Shown piece after piece: positions 1 through 6,527 of a stretch of 9,522 bases of DNA. Below the pieces are notes generated by a model, which was not told the origin of the DNA, made no database searches, and worked only from the letters and a program-made list of their open reading frames with translations. Source of the DNA: Eubacteriales bacterium (lineage in GTDB: Bacteria; Bacillota; Clostridia; Christensenellales; SZUA-584); NCBI GenBank assembly GCA_028711205.1, contig JAQTSP010000087.1, positions 1 through 9,522 of the forward strand, read 5' to 3'. A program made the translations under genes and the position numbers. The number at the start of each line of letters is the position of its first letter. Positions within the stretch are counted from its first letter, which is position 1.

Positions 1-26
1 GTGTGTGATAAACTGCTCTCATCCAT
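1..26 (-). CDS. tnpA: IS200/IS605-type TnpA transposase, N-terminal fragment cut by window edge
   Basis: Only the first eight codons and part of the ninth are inside the window. They read MDESSLSH followed by ACN (Thr). The M-x-x-x-SLSHT opening is typical of IS200-type TnpA, the small HUH/Y1 transposase that moves single-stranded DNA. The ATG at 26-24 is preceded by a strong ribosome site, AAGGAGGT at 42-35, with 8 nt spacing, which fixes the start. The structured leader upstream is also typical of this family. The identification rests on very few residues plus the leader, so it needs the sequence to the left. The catalytic HUH motif and tyrosine lie outside the window. Confidence 0.7.
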
Positions 27-34
27 TTCTGGAT

Positions 35-95
35 ACCTCCTTTTGTTGTTTTAGAAACGGCTGGCAAAACCTTTTCTAATTCTACATTTGGAGGT
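35..95 (-). promoter_or_regulatory. RBS-sequestering stem in the tnpA leader
   Basis: In the minus-strand transcript, ACCTCC (95-90) can pair with the Shine-Dalgarno GGAGGT (40-35). Between them TTAGAAA (79-73) pairs with TTTCTAA (57-51) to form a perfect 7-bp inner stem. Pairing would hide the ribosome site. Translational repression of tnpA by such a leader stem is established for Salmonella IS200; its action here is inferred from complementarity alone. Confidence 0.6.
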
Positions 96-128
96 TCTTC
101 TTTTCAAACGCTTAAGCTGCTCTTTACC

Positions 129-154
129 CCACACGCATAGCGTGTGGTTTTTTT
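129..154 (+). terminator. Hairpin plus T-run at the IS200 end, plus-strand terminator
   Basis: CCACACGC (129-136) and GCGTGTGG (140-147) form a perfect 8-bp stem with a 3-nt loop, followed by seven T (148-154). The T-run makes it an intrinsic terminator only for plus-strand transcription, that is, antisense to tnpA. On the minus strand no U-run follows. It probably doubles as the subterminal hairpin of the element. Confidence 0.7.
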
Positions 155-167
155 AACGATAATATAA

Positions 168-188
168 AAGCCGCTTTTTGGGCGGCTT
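168..188 (-). terminator. Terminator of the carboxypeptidase gene
   Basis: AAGCCGC (168-174) and GCGGCTT (182-188) form a 7-bp stem with a 7-nt loop, 17 bp past the carboxypeptidase stop codon. The minus-strand sequence after the stem is T-rich (TTTATATT), so it should stop transcription before the IS200-type element. The plus-strand side is also T-rich, so it may work in both directions. Confidence 0.65.
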
Positions 189-204
189 ATATTTTTATAT
201 CTTT

Positions 205-1581
205 TTATTTGATCCTATAGCTGTAATGCGGTTTCTTCCGGTGTTTAAACCGCCTGCTGCGCTTTTTCCTGTTCGCTGTCAACAGCCGTATGACAAGGAA
301 TACGATCAGCCCACCGGGTATGATCAACAAAAACCATGCATAGCTGCCTTCGTTCTTTCCGACGTCTATTGGCGTTACAGGCGTCATCGTCGTCACGGCG
401 GTATCCCCTTCCGAACCGGTTTCATAGACATCCCTTGGCGCGATGAGATCTTTTGAATAGATGTCCTCGCCTGTTTCCGCGTTGGTATATGTGACTGTGC
501 CCAGCTTGTAGCCCTGTGTTATCGGCGCCTCTATCGTCTCTTTGCTGAGCTCCACCGAGGACTCTATCGCGACCGTCCCGTCAAGTATGCCTTCCACAAG
601 CGTTTTTTCGAGCGTCACATACGTACCCGCCAAACCGGAGGCATCAAACTCCAGCAGACCGCCGCTCTCGTCGTCGGCCGCACAGTTTTCGACCTGCACC
701 TGTACAGGATCCGTCGTTGCAAAAAGCACCGCCAGGTCGACCGTCTCAAAGTTGTCAAAGCCCCAATTGAAAAGGTTTTTTGCAAGATCCCACCGGTCGT
801 CATTATCATCTCCGAAAATCAGGCAGATCAGGTTCATACCGTCTTTGGTTGCCGACGCGACAAGGCATTTGCTCGCCATCTTCGTATCTCCAGTCTTTAT
901 ACCGGTCGCGTAGCTGTAGTAATCTTCACTATCTTTTTGCAGAAGATGGTTCGTATTTTTAACCGTGTCATTCATGTTCGTTTCGGGCATGTCATATGAC
1001 TCTCTGCCTACGATATCCATAAACGTCTCGTTCTGAAAGGCATACAACACCAGTTTTTTCATATCGTTTAATGTTACGACATGTTCGTCATTATCGAGTC
1101 CGTTCGGATTGACAAAATTGCTTGACGTCATGTCAAGCTCGTTTGCTGCAAAGTCGTTCATCATGATGACAAAATCTTCGACCGTGTCGCCGACATGCTC
1201 CGCAACAGCAATAGCCGCGTCGTTGCCCGATTTGAGCATCATGCCGATCAGGAGGTCTTTCATGCATATTTCCTCGCCGGTGGAAAGGCCAAGATAAGAC
1301 CCGGTCCGGCTTCCTGCCGCCTTTGAGCTTATCGTCACGACCTCGTCCATATCGCAGTTTTCAATCGCCAATATGCATGTCAGTATCTTTGTTGTGCTCG
1401 CCGGCCTGATCTGAATATCCGCATTATCTGTCGAATATAAGACCTGCCCCGTATCCGCATCAAGCAGCATCACCGCATTCGGGGTGACCTCGCCGGTATA
1501 CTCCACCGTGGCCGAGGCCGTTCCCATAAAAAGCATTAATACTGCAAAAAAAACCAAACAAATAGATGTAATTCTCTTCAA
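205..1581 (-). CDS. dacF: D-alanyl-D-alanine carboxypeptidase (peptidase S11, DacF/PBP5 type)
   Basis: Serine DD-carboxypeptidase that removes the terminal D-Ala from peptidoglycan pentapeptides outside the membrane, limiting crosslinking. All three catalytic motifs are present: STTK with Ser62 and Lys65, SGN at 118-120, and KTG at 229-231. A hydrophobic signal peptide ends near an ASA site at about residue 24. A PBP5-C-like beta-rich region follows the catalytic domain. Residues about 413-433 form a membrane segment followed by a strongly basic tail, so the enzyme is held by its C-terminus. I chose a TTG start (458 aa) because GAGAGG lies 10 nt upstream and the signal peptide then begins normally with Lys-Arg. 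The frame stays open to an ATG at 1674, but that has no ribosome site and would place 31 unlikely residues ahead of the signal peptide. The paralogue name (dacF rather than dacA) is a guess. Confidence 0.9.
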   Translation of the reverse strand: MKRITSICLVFFAVLMLFMGTASATVEYTGEVTPNAVMLLDADTGQVLYSTDNADIQIRPASTTKILTCILAIENCDMDEVVTISSKAAGSRTGSYLGLSTGEEICMKDLLIGMMLKSGNDAAIAVAEHVGDTVEDFVIMMNDFAANELDMTSSNFVNPNGLDNDEHVVTLNDMKKLVLYAFQNETFMDIVGRESYDMPETNMNDTVKNTNHLLQKDSEDYYSYATGIKTGDTKMASKCLVASATKDGMNLICLIFGDDNDDRWDLAKNLFNWGFDNFETVDLAVLFATTDPVQVQVENCAADDESGGLLEFDASGLAGTYVTLEKTLVEGILDGTVAIESSVELSKETIEAPITQGYKLGTVTYTNAETGEDIYSKDLIAPRDVYETGSEGDTAVTTMTPVTPIDVGKNEGSYAWFLLIIPGGLIVFLVIRLLTANRKKRSRRFKHRKKPHYSYRIK

Positions 1582-1617
1582 AACCCTACATCCTCTCAAA
1601 TTTCCTGTATTTATCAC

Positions 1618-1633
1618 AGTCTTAAAAAAGACT
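1618..1633 (-). promoter_or_regulatory. Small hairpin in the carboxypeptidase leader
   Basis: AGTCTT (1618-1623) and AAGACT (1628-1633) form a perfect 6-bp stem with a 4-nt A/T loop, between the predicted promoter and the ribosome site. It may be only a short leader stem; no function is claimed. Confidence 0.35.
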
Positions 1634-1644
1634 ATAGCTGTGTT

Positions 1645-1673
1645 AGTATAACAGTTTTGTAACACTTTGTACA
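1645..1673 (-). promoter_or_regulatory. Promoter of the carboxypeptidase gene
   Basis: On the minus strand, TGTACA (1673-1668) as a weak -35 and TATACT (1650-1645) as a good -10 are separated by 17 bp. Transcription would begin near 1638, giving a leader of about 57 nt before the TTG start. Confidence 0.5.
1648..1664 (-). promoter_or_regulatory. Candidate WalR box in the carboxypeptidase promoter
   Basis: The minus strand reads TGTTAC-AAAAC-TGTTAT, a perfect match to the WalR (YycF) consensus TGTWAH-N5-TGTWAH. It lies between the -35 and -10 and overlaps the -10 by three bases, which suggests repression rather than activation. The consensus is established in Bacillus subtilis and Staphylococcus aureus; its use in this organism is inferred. 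Confidence 0.45.
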
Positions 1674-1805
1674 TAGTTTAAAAAGCGCGGCTGTAAAAAA
1701 CGATGAACAATGATAAAATATACCATTTATTATCGTTATAGCCTGAATTTGTTAGTAAAAATGTTTCTGAAAATGCGCCGTCATATCACATACATTTATT
1801 TATTG

Positions 1806-1834
1806 TTTTCAAATGGCTCCGCGGCATGTATAAT
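1806..1834 (+). promoter_or_regulatory. Promoter of the HAD-hprK operon
   Basis: A perfect -10 TATAAT (1829-1834) lies 17 bp from TTTTCA (1806-1811, four of six matches to TTGACA). Transcription would begin near 1841, about 28 nt before the ATG at 1869. The rest of the 1675-1868 divergent interval is AT-rich and shows no gene. Confidence 0.5.
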
Positions 1835-1868
1835 AAACCACGTATCAAAGATTTTCACGGGAGGAAAA

Positions 1869-2669
1869 ATGGCTTACAAATTGATCGCGATAGACATTGA
1901 CGAAACGCTTTTAACACACGAAGGGACGATTCCTCAAAGGGTCATGCAGGCAATACAAAAAGCAAAAAACAAAGGCATCTATGTCGTGCTTTGCACGGGC
2001 AGAACAAAAAAAGGGGCACAAAAATTTTATGACACTCTTGAGCTTGATACGCTGCTGATATCGGCAGGCGGCGCAGAAGTCTTCGACGCTGACGGGAAAA
2101 TTTTATATGCGCAGCCAATCGACCCGTCTCTTGTAAAACAAATACTGGCCTACGCGTATGAGAACGGTATCCATGCACAGGTCTATATAGACGGAGAGCT
2201 TGTGTACAAAGAAAAAAGCGGATATTCAAAACAATACGAAAAGTCGTATGGGTATCCCGGTATCGTCATGAGCGATATTATGGAACAGGAACGCATTATC
2301 ACACCAAAAGTGCTGTATGTAACAGAGCAGGGCAGGATCAAAGATATTAAAAATCAGGTCGGGAAACTTTTCCCTACGTTGACCATAACGCGAAGCCTGC
2401 CGACCTATTTGGAGTTTATGCATCCGGACGTCGATAAAGGCAAGGCACTGGCGTATGTGGCGGATTACTATCATATCGACAGAAGCGACATTATTGCTGT
2501 CGGTGATAACGAGATCGATATACCCATGCTCCAATACGCGGGGCTCAGCGCCGTCGTTGCGAACGCAAGCCGGAGCGTACAAAAAGCGGCCGACATCGTC
2601 TGCGCATCCAACCAGGAAGGCGGCGTCGCCGACGTGATAGAAAAATATATACTGGAGGGCCTCGTATGA
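1869..2669 (+). CDS. Cof-type HAD-IIB family phosphatase
   Basis: Cytoplasmic Mg-dependent phosphatase of the haloacid dehalogenase superfamily, Cof/YidA-like, acting on sugar phosphates, nucleotides or flavin phosphates; the substrate cannot be read from sequence. Motif I is DIDET, with the Asp9 nucleophile and Asp11. Motif II is the Thr of LCTGR. The motif III lysine lies in DKGKA. Motif IV is GDNEID at 212-217, close to the usual GDNxND. A cap domain of about 100 residues lies between motifs II and III, as in class IIB. The length of 266 aa is normal. The ATG at 1869 is chosen because GGGAGG (1859-1864) lies just upstream and motif I then begins near residue 9; the frame stays open back to 1710 without a ribosome site. 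The stop overlaps the hprK start (ATGA), so translation of the two is probably coupled. Confidence 0.88.
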   Translation: MAYKLIAIDIDETLLTHEGTIPQRVMQAIQKAKNKGIYVVLCTGRTKKGAQKFYDTLELDTLLISAGGAEVFDADGKILYAQPIDPSLVKQILAYAYENGIHAQVYIDGELVYKEKSGYSKQYEKSYGYPGIVMSDIMEQERIITPKVLYVTEQGRIKDIKNQVGKLFPTLTITRSLPTYLEFMHPDVDKGKALAYVADYYHIDRSDIIAVGDNEIDIPMLQYAGLSAVVANASRSVQKAADIVCASNQEGGVADVIEKYILEGLV

Positions 2670-3604
2670 AGACAAAACTAAAGATTGACGATCTTGCAAA
2701 GGATCTGGAACTGAGTATACTTTATAAAGGCGATGTCGAAGAAATCGATATCAATACCTCTGACCTCAACCGCCCGGGGCTTCAGATGGCCGGGTTTTTT
2801 GAGTACTTTGCCGTCAACCGCATACAGCTTTTTGGCATGGTGGAAATGACATACCTTCAAAACCTCGATCCCGATCTTCGAAAAGAACGGCTGGAAAAGT
2901 ATTTTGCAAGCAACATGCCGTGCGTGCTGATCGGCCGCAACCTGACCCCTCCCGATGAAATGATGGAGGCGGCTAAAAAATATAACACGCCCATACTGAT
3001 GTCCGGGCTGACCACAACAAAGCTCAGCCATAAAACAACGGTATATCTTGATAAAGTGCTGGCGCCAAGCATATCGCGTCACGCGGGCCTGATGGATATA
3101 TACGGCGTCGGCATCCTTCTGATGGGCGACTCGGGCGTCGGCAAAAGCGAGACGGCTCTGGAACTCGTCAAAAGAGGCCACCGGCTTGTGGCCGACGATG
3201 TGGTGGAGATCATCAAGCTTTCGGACAACCAGCTGATCGGCCAAAGTCCGGAGATCATTCGCCACATGATGGAGATCCGCGGACTTGGCATCATCGATGT
3301 GCGCACACTCTACGGTATCGGCGCAGTGCTTCTCGAAAAATCGATCGAGCTTGCCGTCAACTTAGAGCTTGGGAACCCTGCCAATATCGACAGGCTGGGC
3401 CTTACGGACGAATTTATCGTGCTGCTCGGTGTTAAGATACCGATCATCACCATACCTGTCCGGCCGGGCAGAAACCTTGCCATCATCATCGAGGTCGCCG
3501 CGATGAATTTCCGATTAAGATCAATGGGACACATCACAGCCGAGCAGCTCGACAGCAGGCTGGTTGATATCATTTCACCAGGCATAGCCGACAAACAGGA
3601 ATAG
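2666..3604 (+). CDS. hprK: HPr kinase/phosphorylase
   Basis: Bifunctional enzyme that phosphorylates Ser46 of HPr (with ATP or pyrophosphate) and removes the phosphate again, controlling CcpA-mediated carbon catabolite repression in low-GC Gram-positives. At 312 aa it matches the family length. The N-terminal half has the conserved LNRPGLQ and IQLFG segments. The kinase domain has catalytic His139, Walker A GDSGVGKS (154-161), Asp177-Asp178, the HprK signature EIRGLGIIDV (203-212) and the C-terminal PVRPGRN loop (264-270). Near 231-246 the segment reads LELGNPANIDRLGL, where I expect a longer form with Trp; this may be lineage variation. The ATG overlaps the upstream stop by 4 bp; the upstream gene ends in GGAGGGCCTC, giving a GGAGG about 6 nt before the ATG. 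Neither lgt, its common Bacillota neighbour, nor the HPr gene is in the window. Confidence 0.95.
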   Translation: MKTKLKIDDLAKDLELSILYKGDVEEIDINTSDLNRPGLQMAGFFEYFAVNRIQLFGMVEMTYLQNLDPDLRKERLEKYFASNMPCVLIGRNLTPPDEMMEAAKKYNTPILMSGLTTTKLSHKTTVYLDKVLAPSISRHAGLMDIYGVGILLMGDSGVGKSETALELVKRGHRLVADDVVEIIKLSDNQLIGQSPEIIRHMMEIRGLGIIDVRTLYGIGAVLLEKSIELAVNLELGNPANIDRLGLTDEFIVLLGVKIPIITIPVRPGRNLAIIIEVAAMNFRLRSMGHITAEQLDSRLVDIISPGIADKQE

Positions 3605-3679
3605 TATTCACCTTCGCGATACCTGCTAAAGTCATTATTGCATTAAATCGCTCGTATAAATAAGTACTGGGGGACATTT

Positions 3680-4792
3680 ATGAAAATCAAACCTGTTACT
3701 TATTTTTTATGCGCCGTTACGCTGATATTGATGGCTGTCTCGCCCTGGCTGATACTGTCCTCCTATGAGGAACAGCCCGAAGTCACGCCGTATAAGGGCA
3801 TATTGACGCTCTGGCATATCACCGACTGGCGCACAGGAGGGTCTTCCGGCACGGCTTTTTTAAAGATGCGCATTGCGGAATTCGAGTCAAAGAATCCGTA
3901 TGTATTTATAGAGATGCAAAGCATGAGCATATCGGAAACCAAAGTGGCTTTCCTGCGCGGTGAAACCCCTGATATCATATCGTACCCGATCAGTTTTGAG
4001 CCTGGTTTCTCGTTGTCTTCCCTTCCGTCAAAAGATATTTTATTCCGGGAAATACCGGACACGGCTTATCCGTATATGTGCGGCGGCTACTGCATACTGG
4101 TCAATATCGATTTGCTGGATGAGCAGGGGCTGTATCTGTCCGAAGGCTGGGGCATACGGCCGGATGAGCTGCTGGCTGCGGCCCAGTTTGGCATATGCTT
4201 TGATTCGGAGAACGGCTATTCATCACTGCCCGCCATCGCGCTGCACGAATATCCCGAAGCCCCGGGTCCGAACATCTCCACATGGGGAGAGCCGGCGCTG
4301 CCCGACGCGGCGCTGGGTTTTGCTGAAGTCCTCTACGAGGATGGGCTTCAGGCTTTTATTGACGGGCGCTGCTGCGTTCTTATCGCGTCGCAAAGGCAGC
4401 TCTTTGAAATTGAGCAGTTGTATGAACAGGGCGAAGCGCCGGCGTTCTCAGCTTATGCGGCCGGCGGATATACAGACATGATCCAGTTGGTCAGCGTCGC
4501 GGCGTGCGATGACGAAAAAAAAAGCGCCGTACTCGCCGCGTTTGCGGAATATATGGTGAGCGATCGGGTACAGGCCAAGCTTGAGCCGCTTGGCGTTTTT
4601 CCCGTGGTATCCGGCCTTGAAATATACGCCGACAACGAGTGTTTGAGTGCGATGTACCGCCTATTGTCCGAAAACGCGGCGCTGCCGGCGGCCGGAAACA
4701 GGGAAACGCTCGACGCGCTTGCTAAGCAATCTTTTGCCGGAGACAGTTCGGCGCTGAAAAGGCTTCGGCAGCTTTTAAGAAAAAGCGATTAG
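3680..4792 (+). CDS. Extracellular solute-binding-like protein, orphan and non-lipidated
   Basis: The 370-aa protein starts with a hydrophobic segment (about residues 6-27) that is either a signal peptide or an uncleaved anchor. The exported part opens with LTLWHITDW and continues with a FESKNPYVFIEM-like segment and GETPDIISY. This pattern is seen at the N-terminus of ABC transporter solute-binding proteins of family 1 (sugar type). No lipobox cysteine follows the hydrophobic core; the only early Cys lies inside it. No ABC permease or ATPase gene is nearby. It may be a stray binding protein, a sensor partner, or a diverged member with another role. The ATG has a G-rich ribosome site (GGGGG, 3669-3673) 6 nt upstream. 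Only 75 bp without a clear terminator separate it from hprK, so it may be read with that operon. Family assignment is moderate; the ligand is unknown. Confidence 0.6.
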   Translation: MKIKPVTYFLCAVTLILMAVSPWLILSSYEEQPEVTPYKGILTLWHITDWRTGGSSGTAFLKMRIAEFESKNPYVFIEMQSMSISETKVAFLRGETPDIISYPISFEPGFSLSSLPSKDILFREIPDTAYPYMCGGYCILVNIDLLDEQGLYLSEGWGIRPDELLAAAQFGICFDSENGYSSLPAIALHEYPEAPGPNISTWGEPALPDAALGFAEVLYEDGLQAFIDGRCCVLIASQRQLFEIEQLYEQGEAPAFSAYAAGGYTDMIQLVSVAACDDEKKSAVLAAFAEYMVSDRVQAKLEPLGVFPVVSGLEIYADNECLSAMYRLLSENAALPAAGNRETLDALAKQSFAGDSSALKRLRQLLRKSD

Positions 4793-4807
4793 TGAGCCAA
4801 TAAAAAA

Positions 4808-4831
4808 GCCGCGGCTATTACGGGCTGCGGC
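4808..4831. terminator. Bidirectional terminator between convergent genes
   Basis: GCCGCGGC (4808-4815) and GCTGCGGC (4824-4831) form an 8-bp stem with one G-U pair and an 8-nt loop. On the minus strand it is followed at once by six T (4807-4802), ending the hydrolase gene that stops at 4846. On the plus strand it lies 15 bp after the solute-binding gene and a T-run begins a few bases later, so it probably serves both. Confidence 0.8.
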
Positions 4832-4845
4832 ATTATTGCTTTTTG

Positions 4846-6312
4846 TCAGGAACAAAAATCCTCATTATATTTCTCAAGGCCGTATGCGTTGATCAGCGCC
4901 TTTATTGTCGCCGGCCCGGCGACGCCGTCGTCATCAAGCCCCTTGCTTTGCTGAAACGCGATCAGCGCATCCTCCGTATCTTCGCCGAAATATTTGTCCG
5001 GATTCACATCATAGCCGAGCGCGCTCAGCATGTACTGTATCCTGTATACCCGGGTTTCTGGTTTGCATCCGTACTGCGGCCATTTGTAAGTGCGTTTAAA
5101 TAACTCGGGCGGTATCGTACTGACGCTGCTACGGCCGCTGTAATACTCGGTGTAGAACGCATGAGCGCCGATATTTCCCCAGTAATCGTGCGAACCCCAG
5201 TCCGAAGTGGAACTTGTTGATTTGAAAAAATATACGTTTTGCGGCACGACCCAATACTCGTCGTCAAGCACTCTCTTCGCAGCCGCCAGGCAGGCCGGCG
5301 TCGGCGTAACGCTCGCATCGTACGCAAACTGGTTGGGCGCGGTGAGAACCGCCTCAATGGTATTCGGCCATCCCGAGGAAAGTACACGGTTCATCACAAC
5401 ATTGGCGACCGCTACCTTGCCATCGTCAGATTGGCTGCCCGCTTCGGTCTTAATGATCCGCGCCAGCATCGTTAATTCGTCCTCGGTATACGCGTAGTGG
5501 TTGGATGAGTACCCGACTTTGTTGTAGTACAGATCCGCCTCCACCTTAAAATACTCAACCATCTCATTGATATCGGCTGATGCTTGAGTGGGCTCGGGCG
5601 TTGCCGTTGGCGTCGGCGCTACCGTTGATGTCGGTGTTGCCGTTGATGTCGGTGTTGCCGTCGGCTGCAGCGTCGGCGTTGCCGTCGGTTGTGTCGTCTC
5701 TTCAGGAGGCGTTGTCGCTATTGCCGTTTGTGTGGCCTCTGTGACCGCGCCTTCAAAACTGTTCTCTTCTTCGAGCAATATGACCGCGTCTTCACCCGCG
5801 TCCTCCGCTTGGCTGATACTGTCCGCCGGTGTCTGCTCTGGATCTGCCGGCGCGGCCGCGCCGCCGGGTACCAGCGCGACAACAAGCAGCAAAACAACGA
5901 CAATCAATCCCGAGCCTGCGTATAATGCGATGCGCTTATATATTCTGTCCTTATGACTGTTCCTGTTTCTTTTTCTGCTTTCCGCAAATTCATAAGCGGC
6001 ATGGTTGTTTGTCTTCATCTCTTTGCGTTTAACAAAAAACGAGTCAAATATGTTATTTAGAATGCCTTTTTGTTTTCTTTTTAAACGTCTTTCTGGAACG
6101 GCGCTGTCATCCATACTCTGTATGCTGCGTTTATTTTGGCCGGAACCGGAACGATTTTCGGGCAATGCGGATACCGGCGTATCTTCCAAACTTTGTTCCC
6201 CGTTAAAATAAGAAATACTGCCTGCATCAGAAGAAACAGCCCTTTTTGTTTTTCCCGGCTTGTTATTTTGACATCTTATTTTTTTCAGAAAGCTGCCCGG
6301 CCGTTTTATCAC
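4846..6312 (-). CDS. Membrane-anchored SleB-type cell-wall hydrolase with C-terminal peptidoglycan-binding domain (copy A)
   Basis: Predicted peptidoglycan hydrolase of the SleB/CwlJ (Hydrolase_2) family, in which a conserved Glu cleaves the glycan strand. Order in the 488 residues: a Lys/Arg-rich cytoplasmic tail of about 127 residues; one membrane segment (about 128-149); a Pro/Thr-rich linker (about 199-244) with repeated ATPTST units; the SleB domain (about 275-388) with candidate catalytic Glu290 in IIKTEAGSQ and then KVAVANVVMNRV; and a peptidoglycan-binding type 1 domain (about 420-473) with YFGEDTEDAL, FQQSKGLD and DGVAG. Many SleB proteins have the binding domain first, so this order is unusual. 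The usual GEARGE motif has become TEAGSQ, but the Glu is kept. The GTG start is set by AAGGAGGG 6 nt upstream. It has its own strong promoter and terminator. It is paralogous to copy B next door. A role in growth rather than spore germination is suggested, not shown, by the membrane anchor. Confidence 0.87.
   Translation of the reverse strand: MIKRPGSFLKKIRCQNNKPGKTKRAVSSDAGSISYFNGEQSLEDTPVSALPENRSGSGQNKRSIQSMDDSAVPERRLKRKQKGILNNIFDSFFVKRKEMKTNNHAAYEFAESRKRNRNSHKDRIYKRIALYAGSGLIVVVLLLVVALVPGGAAAPADPEQTPADSISQAEDAGEDAVILLEEENSFEGAVTEATQTAIATTPPEETTQPTATPTLQPTATPTSTATPTSTVAPTPTATPEPTQASADINEMVEYFKVEADLYYNKVGYSSNHYAYTEDELTMLARIIKTEAGSQSDDGKVAVANVVMNRVLSSGWPNTIEAVLTAPNQFAYDASVTPTPACLAAAKRVLDDEYWVVPQNVYFFKSTSSTSDWGSHDYWGNIGAHAFYTEYYSGRSSVSTIPPELFKRTYKWPQYGCKPETRVYRIQYMLSALGYDVNPDKYFGEDTEDALIAFQQSKGLDDDGVAGPATIKALINAYGLEKYNEDFCS
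5622..5657. repeat. Perfect 18-bp tandem repeat, two copies, in the hydrolase linker
   Basis: CCGTTGATGTCGGTGTTG occurs twice head to tail (5622-5639 and 5640-5657), inside a longer imperfect array from about 5590 to 5700. It encodes ATPTST units of the Pro/Thr linker. The 18-bp unit is six codons, so copy-number change would alter linker length without breaking the frame. Confidence 0.85.
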
Positions 6313-6351
6313 TCTATTCCCTCCTTGGCATGACTCTTATATCTAAGTTAA

Positions 6352-6380
6352 ATTGTACCCCGTTGTTAGCAAAATGTCAA
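6352..6380 (-). promoter_or_regulatory. Promoter of hydrolase copy A
   Basis: On the minus strand, a perfect -35 TTGACA (6380-6375) and TACAAT (6357-6352, five of six) are separated by 17 bp. Transcription would begin near 6345, giving a leader of about 33 nt to the GTG start. Confidence 0.8.
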
Positions 6381-6387
6381 TATTTTT

Positions 6388-6404
6388 GTAACATATTTGT
6401 AATA
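6388..6404 (-). promoter_or_regulatory. Candidate WalR box upstream of hydrolase copy A
   Basis: The minus strand reads TATTAC-AAATA-TGTTAC, matching TGTWAH-N5-TGTWAH except for one base. It ends 7 bp upstream of the -35, the usual position for WalR activation, and lies in a block nearly identical to that of copy B. Assignment to WalR is inference. Confidence 0.45.
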
Positions 6405-6489
6405 TTTCGCTACACCCAACCTTATAAACCATATGCATAACCTGTTCCTGTCCTGCCGTTTGACTTTCTCATCCCGTAAAACACACCAC

Positions 6490-6518
6490 AAAAAAACCGC
6501 AGCGTTTTTGTGCTGCGG
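6490..6518 (-). terminator. Terminator of hydrolase copy B
   Basis: On the minus strand, CCGCAGC (6518-6512) and GCTGCGG (6503-6497) form a perfect 7-bp stem with an 8-nt loop, followed by seven T (6496-6490). It starts 9 bp after the stop codon of copy B, so copies A and B are probably transcribed separately. The remaining bases between it and the copy A promoter show nothing else. Confidence 0.85.
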
Positions 6519-6527
6519 CGTCATTTT

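Larger units (their letters stand above)
1..158 (-). mobile_element. Left end of an IS200-type insertion sequence
   Basis: This stretch holds the TnpA start, a leader that can fold over the ribosome site, and an 8-bp perfect subterminal hairpin (129-147). IS200-type elements have no terminal inverted repeats but carry subterminal hairpins, and their leaders repress tnpA translation. The outer boundary cannot be placed exactly; I put it just after the T-run, before the carboxypeptidase terminator that begins near 168. The element therefore sits immediately downstream of that gene, in the same orientation. No intact gene lies in positions 27-204. Confidence 0.6.

Noticed and set aside
1582..1674. 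A longer carboxypeptidase form starting at ATG 1674
   Set aside because: The ATG has no ribosome site and lies upstream of the predicted transcription start; the TTG at 1581 gives a normal signal peptide.
2678..3265. A 195-codon minus-strand open frame opposite hprK
   Set aside because: hprK is certain by its motifs; this frame has no ribosome site and no recognisable fold.
3605..3679. A separate promoter for the solute-binding-like gene
   Set aside because: A TATAAA-like -10 is present near 3656, but no acceptable -35 lies at 16-18 bp, so I do not list it.
3710..3712. Cys near the start of the solute-binding-like protein as a lipobox cysteine
   Set aside because: It lies inside the hydrophobic core with the preceding residues Tyr-Phe-Leu, not a lipobox, and too close to the N-terminus.
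5443..5445. Hydrolase copy A as a catalytically dead homologue
   Set aside because: The candidate catalytic Glu and the following KVAVANVVMNRV segment are kept, so loss of activity is not supported even though the motif has diverged.
5590..5700. The repeat array as a possible CRISPR or satellite
   Set aside because: The units are short, in frame and adjacent without spacers, and encode a Pro/Thr linker of a real protein.
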